From contig MEDY01000147.1 in the NCBI GenBank assembly GCA_001724265.1, positions 1-64,000 of the forward strand: DNA of 64,000 bases, read 5' to 3'. Numbering within the stretch: position 1 is the stretch's first letter; each line of letters begins with the position of its first letter. Shown here piece after piece: positions 47,492 through 56,432 of this stretch. The notes under the pieces are model-generated. The model was not told where the DNA came from. It did not search any database and saw nothing but the letters and a program-made list of their open reading frames with translations. The position numbers and the translations under genes were made by a program. Origin of the DNA: Rhizaria sp. SCN 62-66. Its lineage: Eukaryota > Rhizaria, unplaced.

Positions 47492-49139
47492 CGTGACTAG
47501 AGTAAACGAGACACGAGATCGCGCGCGGAGAGTGCGGAAAGGCGCGGGGCGGCGACGGCGAGCGCGCGCGAGTGCGGCTTGTGTAGAGGAACGAGCAGAC
47601 GGACGAGAAGTCTTCAAGAAAGGTGTGTTTCCAAGCGTGGTACGCTGTCCCAGAAGAAGATAGGCTGCGTAATAATATAAACACAAATTTTGTTTGTGGG
47701 CGAGGTGTTGTGACAAAAAAATAGAGATATGATCAAGTACAAGCCGATGGTTTATCACAGAGTATGGTGGGCGCATGAGGGTTAGTTAAGAGGGTATCTT
47801 AAGATGAGATTTCGGGGGATATTTGTTCTTTAGAGCAAAATATATTTCAATTAAATGATAGAAAAGCAAGATGTCTGCGACGACAGCGTATCAAATGGCA
47901 GTTCCACGATAAAGCCACGATGATTTCTATAGCCGCGATAGGGCTTCAACTTGGCGCCATTTCGCTCACACCAGCGGCCTGATGTGAGGTCCAGTTGTTG
48001 TCGGCAAGCAGTATGATTGTCACTTCATAGCATCGTCCATTTATTCTGTTTTAATCGCAGTGGTATGTGATAGCCAGCAGTAATGGCAATCAGTGTACGT
48101 TACAACGGTGTTAAGTAAACATCATTATGTATTACAATGCGTTTTGTGTGAGTTGACGTGAGTCTTGATTTACAACGACGGACAGGCCACAGTTGAGTTA
48201 ACATTACATAGTTAACATTACATGTACTATAGCAGAGAGAATACAAACATCTAGAGAGAGAATATACCATATTATCTAAAGAGAAAAGCGAAAAGAACAT
48301 ATACGAAGGAAAAAAAGAAAGAAGAAGATAGAGGGCAAGAGAGCGGGCGAGCGAGAGAGAGAGGAGGTGGAGAAAGCACAAGAGACAGGGATACGGAGAG
48401 TGGTGAAGTAAGCTGAAGCCACAGTCCTGTGCGATGACGTGCTATGCGGCGTTGTTGTGTAATGCTGCGCTGCGTGAGATCGTGCCACGGTACGTTGTGT
48501 CAAGTACAACAAGTCAGGTCGAGTCTAGCGAGACTAAACACGATAAATTGCATTTCACGCAATTTGAGGCAGTAGCAGGAGCAACACCAACAACAATAAC
48601 ATCACAACAGCGTCAGTATCACTTAAAAACGACAACAACAAAGTGGATGCAGTGACAAACAATGCGACAATGGTGGCAACAACGATGAAGCCAATTTTAA
48701 ACACGAACATTGACAACAACAGGAGGCGACAACAACAAAATCAACGGTCAGCGTGGTAGTGGTTGAGTAAACAGAGAGAAAGATATACATATTGTTGTGT
48801 GTCCCAGAAAGAAATGATCATTGTTTTTTGTTCATCGTTCACTGTAACTATTGAGCGAGTGGGGGTATTGTTGCAAGTTATGATAGATTGAGATTGGTTA
48901 TGAAAAAGAGAGAGGAAAAAAAAGAAGAATAAGAAGCAAATCAGTTGATTTCATCCAAATTCGGTACGGAAGCTGTGTGGCTGAATGAATCAAGAAGTGA
49001 AGACGCAAGAATGGAAGTATAGAAATGAACAACTCACGAGAGAGGAGTGCGCAGACGCGTTAAGGTCAAACACGACGCGACGCAATCATAACAACAGCCA
49101 ACAGTGTTTCCGCTGCTGGTTGCGTTTGTGTTGACAGGC
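47492..49139. other. Long intergenic region: CDC45 upstream, CDK downstream
   Basis: 1.6 kb with no supported gene. It holds a tandem GTTAACATTACAT pair (about 48195-48225), a purine-rich GA tract (about 48280-48390) and CAA/ACA-rich DNA (about 48575-48745). A 73-codon ORF at 48434 has no recognisable content. TTTACTCTAG stands 5 nt before the CDC45 ATG as a possible 3' splice site. Confidence 0.5.
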
Positions 49140-49180
49140 TTACCGGCTGACCTGCGCAAACTGTCCCTGCTGCTGCTGCC

Positions 49181-49217
<37 letters not shown>

Positions 49218-50378
49218 GTAGTCGGCGGCGCCGCCGCTCTGGTGCACTGCGGGGGCCCCGGGCGCGGGCGCGCCGGCCGCCGCGGCCGCCGCGGGGACGT
49301 TGCCGCCGGCCTGCTGTTGCTGCTGCTGCTGGGCCGCGGTGGAGGCGCGGCGCGGGCGGCGCTTGAGGTCGGCGAAGAAGGGGTGAGAGAGCGCGGCCTC
49401 GGCCGTGATGCGCTTCGAGGGGTCCATGTGGAGCAGCGCAGCGAGCAGGTGCAGTCCGTCGGCGTCGCCCTCGAGGCGCGGCACCAGCACGTGCAGCGGC
49501 GTCGGCTTGACCGAGGCCGAGCCGGGCGGGAACGAGGCCGCGTAGAGGGGCAGGTTGACGGCGTTAGGCCAGTCGTGGTGGTCCGGGGTGCCCATGAGCT
49601 CGGTGATGCACTCGAGCTGCTTCGCGTCCGTAGCGCCTATGATGGGGAAAAATGAGAGAGAACGAGGGACAGGAAGAAGAGACTCAGTGAGAGACATGTT
49701 CATAAAGCAATACGTCACTAGTGCAAGAATACATGAGGATCTTGCGTGCGATGTTTAGCAGAGGAACGTACCGGGGAAGAGCGGCGAGCCGTTGACCATC
49801 TCGGCGAAGATGCATCCGACGGACCAGAGGTCGACCTCGGTGGAGTAGTCGACCTCGCCCAGCAGCAGCTCGGGGCCGCGATACCACACCGTGATGATCT
49901 CGTGCTTGAGCGCGCTAACGTCCATGGCGAAGGAGCGCGCGAGCCCGAAGTCGGCGAGCTTGAGGATGCCCGAGCGGTTCAGCAGCAGGTTCGCGGGCTT
50001 GAGGTCGCGGTGCAGCACCTTCTGCTTGTGGCAGAAGGCGAGGCCCTGGAGCAGCTGGTAGAGCAGGGACTTGACTGTGATGATGTCGAGGCCGGCATTG
50101 CAGGCGTCGAGGTACTTCTTGAGGTCGAACTCAAGGTACTCGAAGACCATGGTGAGCTTGTCCATCATGTGAATCACGTCGTGCATCACCACAATGTTCT
50201 GGTGCTTAAGGAACTTGAGCAGGGCGATCTCACGAATCGCCGTGGAGGGGATGCCTTCCTCTTCGATGAGGCTGATCGTCTTGAGGGCGACAGACTCGGA
50301 TGTCTTTTTGTCCTTGGCCTTGTAGACGACGCCGTAGGTGCCCTTGCCGACACGGTCGAGAACTTGGTAGCGGTCCAT
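49140..50378 (-). CDS. Cyclin-dependent kinase with PSTAIRE helix but Lys in the T-loop
   Basis: Ser/Thr kinase of the CDK1/2 group. Exons are 49772-50378 and 49140-49636 (GTACGT donor), 367 aa. Visible: [11 protein letters not shown] with Thr14 and Tyr15, VALK Lys33, [11 protein letters not shown] (cyclin-binding helix), [12 protein letters not shown] (Asp125), DFGLARSF (Asp143), [10 protein letters not shown] (usually WYRAPE), [25 protein letters not shown] and [13 protein letters not shown]. The activation segment reads [14 protein letters not shown], the same length as CDK2 (FGVPVRTYTHEVVT) but with Lys158 in place of the Thr phosphorylated by CAK. A family-atypical poly-Gln, Ala/Gly-rich C-terminal tail follows the kinase domain. 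Which CDK subtype it represents is uncertain. Stop is TAA. Confidence 0.9.
49167..49215 (-). repeat. (CTG)n microsatellite encoding poly-Gln in the CDK tail
   Basis: Two CTG runs separated by CCC encode Gln runs after the CDK kinase domain. A further Gln run is at about 49315-49332. Confidence 0.8.
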
Positions 50379-51621
50379 ACTGACTTTCCAAGAACAATAG
50401 ATAAGATAGATAGATTAGATGTACTGCGGCGGTCAACGAGGCAACGGATGAGCGAGCGCACGGAGGACTATGCTGTGCAGTGCTGTGCTAAGCTGTGAGT
50501 GTGTGTGGTGTGTGCGCGGGAGCGGGTGTGCGGCGCGCAGGAGACTAGAGAAAGGCAAAACGCGCGGTGAGGTGCGAGGGCGAGCAAGGCCGACAGCTGG
50601 CTGCTCGGCGGCGGCGGTTGTGGAAATAGTTTGGGAAACGGGTGAGTGTGTTGGTGCTCACTAAGAGTGGGCGGCGCGAGGTCAAAAGAAGCGACTACGA
50701 CTCAGCGGAGGAAGTGGGCGCACGCAAAAGAGATGGGAAAACGCTGGGTAGGCAAAAAGACGACGGGCGGGGTTAGGCGCGCACGCGAGAGAGAGAGGGA
50801 GTGAAGGCTGTTTGGAATGAAAAAAGAGGACAGGAGGGGGCGGATGGGTATGAGAAAAGCGTGCTAGGGAGGCGATAGTATTTTGTTTTGCCAATGTAAC
50901 ACAATAAACAAAAACCTCAACTCGGGGAGTATCTAATAATACGGCTGCTGCATTGCTTCGCGGTCGGAGCGGCGCACATATCCGACCCGCGAGACGTTCA
51001 GAGCGATGCCACTGGGCCTTGAGAGGTGCTCAAAGGGCGACGGGGCCCAGCAAGCCCGCCTCTGCGCAGGATGCAACCGGCCCATAGCAACAGTGTAAAC
51101 AAGCACAAAACAAGACCCATGTGCGCGGAAAACGGTTTCGCCGGGCTTGGCAGGCGTGCAAACAGGCCCAGTCAGGGGTGCATGAGCAAACTCGGCTCTC
51201 TGAGCCGACCAATTCTCAGCCCGCTCTGGGCGCCGGATATGCGCGCTTAACGCCAAAAACGACACCCATAACTACAATAGTGCACAGGCAGCACCAAACG
51301 CGGGCCCAGAAGTGACCCACACAATCATATGCAACGCAATAAGAGTTTCCGAATCAGCCTCGTGTAGAGTCGAGACAGACAGGGCTGGCAGCGGCGGCCT
51401 AATTTGTCTCCCACAGTCGTCGGTGTGGAAGTGACCAAGCACACAGCTGGCCCCACCACAGCCACAGAGGAGGCATCAGAAGCCATCTCGTGCGACATTG
51501 TCTGACCGTCGTTGCGCCTATAATTTTACCCCGAAGCTTTTTCATCGTTATTCACATCTGTTTATTATTTTACATTCTCACTATTTGCCTTCCTCGTGTG
51601 TCCACGCCAGAACAGCGCACC
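50379..51621. promoter_or_regulatory. Divergent upstream region CDK / CGR1
   Basis: 1.2 kb. It holds GATA repeats just upstream of the CDK ATG, GC-rich DNA to about 50,700, and from 50,940 to 51,260 a GC-rich block dense in perfect hairpins, listed separately. From about 51,500 it is T-rich and leads to the CGR1 start. No ORF is supported. Confidence 0.5.
50940..51260. ncRNA. Candidate structured RNA (hairpin-rich GC block), strand uncertain
   Basis: Perfect or near-perfect stems: 50958-50967 with 50980-50990 (CGCGGTCGGA / TCCGACCCGCG, one bulge); 51013-51019 with 51045-51051 (CTGGGCC / GGCCCAG) enclosing TTGAG-AGGTG-CTCAA at 51020-51034; 51192-51198 with 51202-51208 (TCGGCTC-TCT-GAGCCGA). 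An A run near 50915 would be a T-run terminator on the minus strand. I could not match it to RNase P, MRP, SRP, U1-U6 or telomerase RNA. Confidence 0.3.
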
Positions 51622-52601
51622 ATGGTACGTACAATCGCCCACTTCGACTAGCCCGCATTTCCGCCTTGCGCACCGCCCTCTATTTTTATTTCTCATTAAA
51701 ACCTCAACAACCCGTAGCTTATTTTTAATATCTCACCGGATCATCTTGTTTCTGTTTCTCACGCTGCTCTTCTTGGCCTCGAACTCGATATGCATCAACA
51801 CAGGGTATCACCAAGCGCAACCGCCCCATGCCGCAGGAGTCGAAGCGCGTGCGCATCCTGACGCGCGTCACCGAGGAGTACAACGCCGCCGAGGCCGCGG
51901 CCAACCCCCGCGTTGGCTTTACCGCCGAGGACGCTCCCACCGAGACCACCGCGCTCGTCTCCCTCTCCAAGCCTGTCGTACGTCACCGTTTCACCTCTCC
52001 TCATGGCACTTTCTCTATTCGTCGTCATCTTTCTCTCGAAGCCGATCATTATTCTTCATGAAGTTGCACATGTGTTTTAATTATGTCGTGATGTACTGTA
52101 GAACTGTGAAATTATCCCGTCAAGCCATATTATTTCCATCTATATCACTCTTTGTATTTCCGTCACGTTCCTTTGACATGACATCACTCGGTCGGACTCA
52201 CTCTTGCTCTTATCCGTTTCTGCTCATTTGCATTTACTCCACAGAGCACGCTGGACATCAACTCCACGGGCTCGGTCCGCGGCGTTCGCGTTTCTGGTAA
52301 CACCTCCAAGCGCCTCCGCAAGCGCTTCAGCTCGCTCGTGGTCAAGAACAAGCTCATGACGTCGTCCTACGCCAAGCGCGTGGCCGAGCGCGAGGCGCGC
52401 GACCGCATCAAGGTCGAGCAGGCGAAGCTCAACGAGATGTCGGAGGCCATCAAGGATGCGGAGCGCCGTCGCCACAAGCAGAAGGAGGAGGCGCGCGCCG
52501 AGCGCATCAAGGCCCAGAACGCCGCCACGGGCCAGAAGCTCTCGCTTAAGACCCTCAAGAAGCTGACGCCCAAGCAGCTCAAGAAGCTCCACCGCATGTA
52601 A
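51622..52601 (+). CDS. CGR1: rRNA-processing protein CGR1 / CCDC86 family
   Basis: Nucleolar protein for 60S subunit maturation. Three exons: 51622-51624 carries only the ATG, then 51804-51977 and 52245-52601 (both donors GTACGT), 177 aa. The conserved CGR1 core lies in exon 3: GVRVSGNTSKRLRKRFSSLV corresponds to the SGRxWK ... RFS block, followed by TSSYAKRVAEREARDRIKVE (family TSWxKKxxEK), a long charged coiled coil, and KLTPKQLKKLHRM at the end (family KKQLRxI). The Trp of the usual SGRVWK is missing. The N-terminal part (GITKRNRPMPQESKRVRILT) is not typical of the family. A start exon made of ATG alone is unusual but follows from clean GTACGT/ACACAG borders. Stop is TAA. Confidence 0.8.
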
Positions 52602-53383
52602 GGCCGCCGCGCTCTTTATGATTGGCAGTGCCCGTGCGAATGCCACTACACATATCAGTGCAGCTATGGTGCGACCGCAAGGATCGATAGACGTCTATCG
52701 ATTGATCGATCGATAAAGGCGACGTATCGAGCTGGGGCCAGCCGCAGGTGCTGTGACAAACGCACTGAGGTTTCAGTGAAGGTTTGATTTTACACATCAG
52801 AAACATGGACACACAATATGACGTCTGATAGCACACTGTACACGTTCAAGCACACGAGCAGAGCTCTGGCTCACTGCACATGCAGTAGCGCTTGTATTGC
52901 TTGTTGTGAGACAACTCCAATTCATGTTTCTGAGGTTATAGTTACTCTAGTTTTCTTCTTTTAGCGAATAAATTTCACGCTGTTGTTACATTCACACCAT
53001 GTGTATCGCATTTCACGAAGAGTCTAAATCCCTTTACTCGGCAGGACAACGAAATGACTATAGGCAGGATCGTTTCAAAGCACAAAAAGATTTAAAGATG
53101 TTAAAGATGTCGCATTAGCCATTGTATTTAATGTAGCTGTATTGTAAGTAGTAGTATAGTACTGGCTGTACCGCGAGGACACGAGCAGAAACGGTAACAT
53201 TGCTGTTGTAATTTCGATGCCACGTCTTTTGCACGTACACAGACACAAGACACACTGCAAGCAAGGTAGGTGAGATATACCCCCCAATTAGTTCAAAATC
53301 CTCACCATCGACAGACCTCAACACAAAACCAACCTAAGCTTTCGCTTTCGCCGTCTAGAGTTTCAAGCTTTTTGATTTAGAAC
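52602..53383. other. Convergent intergenic region with palindrome
   Basis: 3' flanks of CGR1 and the secreted basic protein. It holds the 20-bp palindrome at 52683-52702 and nearby ATCGAT copies. AATAAA near 52968 could be a poly(A) signal. Otherwise AT-rich with no gene. Confidence 0.55.
52683..52702. repeat. Perfect 20-bp palindrome
   Basis: ATCGATAGACGTCTATCGAT is its own reverse complement and is followed at once by GATCGATCGAT. It lies about 80 bp after the CGR1 stop, so it could form a transcript hairpin or a cruciform. Confidence 0.9.
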
Positions 53384-55484
53384 TTAGAACTTGGCGGCAG
53401 CAGCAGCAGCGGGCTTGGCGGCCTCGCCGGAGAGCTTGCTGATCCAGTCGTCGGTCTGCTTGAGCACGTCGGTAGCCTTGCCGAGGGTGGCCTTGACGTC
53501 GGCCTCGGACTCGAACTTGACACCCGCAGTCTTAGCAACATCGGCCATGGACTTGGCCTTGGGCTTCTTGCCACCCTTCTTGGCGCCGGCCTTCTTGGGC
53601 TCCTTGATCGCGACAGTCTTGGAGTCGGGGGACGCGGCGGCGGCGACGAGGTTACCGGAGAGCTCAGCGGTGAGCTTGGCCTCCTCCTTGCGCTGCTTGG
53701 CGATCTCGGCCGCCTCGGCGTCGTCGCGGTCGTGCATCTTGTCCTCGGCCGCGCGCGCGTTGCGCTTGGCGAGCTTGGCGCGGAACTTCTTGTTGTCGCC
53801 GAACTTGGACATGATGTTCAGGGCGGTCTTCTCGACGGTACTGCCCTTGGGGTTGAAGAACTGCTTGCCGTGCTTCTTGGCGTTGCGCTTGCGGAAGCGG
53901 CGGGCGGCCTGCTTGGCGTTGCGGGCGCGCTTGTTGGCACCGGACTTCTGCTCCTGGGCCTTGGCCGCGCTGGCAGCAAGGTTCTGCTGCTTCTTGGCGG
54001 CAGCGGCAGCGAGGTCGAAGTACTTCTTGGCCTTGGCGGCGTCCGAGTTCTGGTACTTAACGGCGAGGCGCTGGTACTCAGCAGCCTTGTCGTTGGCCTC
54101 AGTGGCCTGCAGCTGAAGCTTCTTCTGGTTGGCAGCAAACTCCTCAGCCTTCTTCTTCTCGGCAATCATCTTAGCGGCCTCGAGCTTCACAGCATCCGTC
54201 GACGCAGTGCCGGACGCCTTGGCGGCGGCGGCGCGGCGCGCGGCGGCGAGCTTAGCGCGCAGCTGGGCGATCTTAGCGGTCTGGTCGGCGCTGCCCGTGG
54301 AGGCGCGGCGACCCTTACGGCCATTGCGGCGGCGGTTGCGGCGGGCGGCGCGGCGGGCCTTGCGGGCAGCGCGGCAAGCCTTGCCGGCGACGCCCTTGGC
54401 ACACTTGGGGCCACGGCGACCCTTACGGCCCTTGCCACCACGGCGACCCTTACGGCCCTTGCCACCACGGCGGGCGCGACGAGCCTTACGAGCAGCGCGG
54501 CAAGCCTTGCCGGCGACGCCCTTGGCGCAGCGACGACGGAGCTTGCGGCCCTTGCCACCACGGCGGGCGCGACGAGCCTTGCGGGCAGCGCGGCAAGCCT
54601 TGCCGGCGACGCCCTTGGCACACTTGGGGCCACGGCGACCCTTACGGCCCTTGCCACCACGGCGAGCGCGGCGGGCGGCACGGCGAGCCTTGCGGGCAGC
54701 ACGGCAGGCGTTGCCGGCAGCACCCTTGGCGCACTTGGGGCCCTTGCGGCCACGGCGAGCCTTGCGTCCCTTGCGGCCACGGCGAGGACCCTTGCGACCC
54801 TTACGACCCTTAAGACCCTTGCGACCCTTGCGCCCGCGACGAGCGCGGCGGATGCCACGGCGTCCACGACGGTGACGACGGTGGCGGCGACGGCGGTCCA
54901 TGCTCACGCTGGCGCGAACCATGGGAACCTCCATCACAGCAGTGGAGTCAACCTCGGCAGAGAGCTCGAGGAGAGCAGTCTCGCCCTTGAGGGCGACGGA
55001 GTTGTCGAACTGAGCAAGCTCGTACGACGCATCGCTGCTAGCAGTGCTCCCGACTAAACAAGGAGAGGACAGAAAAAGAGGCACAATACAAAAGAAAATC
55101 GAAGAAAGACACGTGTGAGGCAAAGTGCACCGAGAATGTGACGTCGAACAAAGGAGCAAGAGGGGACAGGCCTGGGCAGGGCTGTAGGGGCAAAAGGAGA
55201 ACATCTCACAGCTCCTGTCTGGCACGCAAGCGCGTTGAACAAGACTGCCAGAGAGCATGGCGGTAGGTCTAGATAGGACACACTGACTCTGCGTAGTGAT
55301 GTGCGTTCACAAGGCCGCTGTAGCGTGCACAAAGGGCTGCAGGATGGGGTCAATCGAGAGTGGGTTCGATTGGTCGGGTTGGCAGATTAAAAAGTGGTTC
55401 ATTGGGAAGGAAAAGGTCGGAGGACGTACCAGAGAACAAGGCCAGCAGAGCGACCAACACACCGATAAACCAAAAATGCTTCAT
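53384..55484 (-). CDS. Secreted Arg/Lys/Gly-rich repeat protein (cationic polyprotein-like)
   Basis: No family recognised. Exons are 55430-55484 and 53384-55053 (GTACGT donor), 574 aa. Exon 1 encodes a clean signal peptide, MKHFWFIGVLVALLALFS. A short, mildly acidic segment follows (ELAQFDNSVALKGETALLEL), then from MDRRRRHRRHRRGRRG a very basic region rich in RKGRKG. Inside it are four copies of CAKGVAGKACRAARKARRA or close variants, each with a Cys pair spaced C-x8-C and bounded by runs of Arg/Lys that would suit kexin-like cleavage. The C-terminal half is Ala/Lys-rich and predicted helical (EYQRLAVKYQNSDAAKAKKY). Possible roles are processed cationic peptides, matrix or wall cement, or mineral-associated protein; none is shown by the sequence. 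The last residues are AAAAKF, stop TAA. Confidence 0.8.
54330..54770 (-). repeat. Degenerate tandem repeat encoding C-x8-C cationic units
   Basis: Four copies of a unit centred on CAAGCCTTGCCGGCGACGCC (plus strand), spaced about 90-130 bp. Three are nearly identical and one is diverged, which suggests recent duplication or gene-internal homogenisation. Confidence 0.8.
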
Positions 55485-56432
55485 AGTAGAGCAATTAGGT
55501 CTTCTTCGCAGAGAACGAGGCCGAGAATGAGGGGCTCAAGAACCCCCTTGGGAGGCAGGTGCCCCCACTCTAAGGGGGGGCTCGACTACTTAGCTCACGG
55601 TCATCAGCTTGCCCACAGTCGCGTTCGACCTCGAGAAGATCATTGTAGCGTCTATTTCTATCTTTTTCATTTATTTTTAGAAGATATAAAACATGTTTAC
55701 AATTACCTCGTAAAAGAATTCTTTTAAGAATACACTAGCATTTTCATTCGTAAAATATCGAGCTCTGGGAGGACGCGTTTATGGTGCTGACTGGGCTCCT
55801 CCCAGTCAAGCTCTGTCGGCGCGGGTTGGTTGACCGTTGCTCTTTCTCTTCGATTGCACTGTGGGAGTTCAAATCAAGGCAGTTGGACTGGGCGACTTGC
55901 GATCGAGATTCCGCCATGTTGCGTTCGTTGTTAGCGTGCCAAGTTTAAAAATACGCCTGATCGAGGGCGTATTTACACATTTCCTTTTTAATATTTCGCT
56001 GCAAGTGCCCTATTTGTCCCAATTCTACCTGTTGGTGAATGCACACAGACGATGTAGCCGTTCCTCAACCAACCTCTCTTCGGTGCTGCACTTGGAGCCC
56101 TGAACCTCTCCCATTTTAATTTTCGTTCACTTCTATTAAACATTACGTATTTTCTACTTCTCACTTACGTTTTAGTGCTTCGCGGAGTCGATTTTGCATT
56201 GTCTGCGTCTGCGCTTTAACACCTACCCGTTTTTTCCCCCAGCCCAGCTCGTTGGAGGTCCACTCCTTCCTTCACGCTCACAGCCGCACCAGCGCCGCGC
56301 CCGCGCCAGTGTTGTTGTTGTGTGTCTTTGCTGTTTGCTCTTGTGTCAGTGCTCCAATCTTTACTTGTCGACACAACACAACAGCTGTAACAGCCTCACG
56401 CTCCCTGCGTGACGAACACTTCGGTTAGCAAG
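55485..56432. promoter_or_regulatory. Divergent upstream region, secreted protein / IFT172
   Basis: CCCCCTT (55543-55549) pairs with AAGGGGG (55572-55578) just upstream of the secreted-protein ATG. At 55765-55807 two mutually exclusive perfect stems overlap (see findings). The IFT172 side is T/C-rich, with CCCCCAGCCCAG near 56250 and GGTTAG 4 nt before the ATG as possible 3' splice sites. No gene is supported. Confidence 0.5.

Noticed and set aside
48434-48655. 73-codon ORF in the CDC45-CDK gap
   Set aside because: True ATG but no recognisable content, in AT- and CAA-rich intergenic DNA; expected by chance.
51804-52601. Ribosomal protein S6
   Set aside because: The charged C-terminal coiled coil suggested it at first, but the SGN-SKRLRKRFSSL and TSSYAKR blocks and length fit CGR1/CCDC86 better.
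53732-55057. 441-codon plus-strand ORF opposite the secreted basic protein, rich in Ala/Thr/Leu
   Set aside because: It is the antisense reading of GC-rich repeats. The minus frame has a signal peptide, clean intron borders and a stop next to them; the plus frame has none.
55361-55380. tRNA B-box (GGGTTCGATTGG)
   Set aside because: Does not end in CC, and no A box or cloverleaf arms fit around it. No tRNA was found elsewhere by looking for GGTTCGANNCC.
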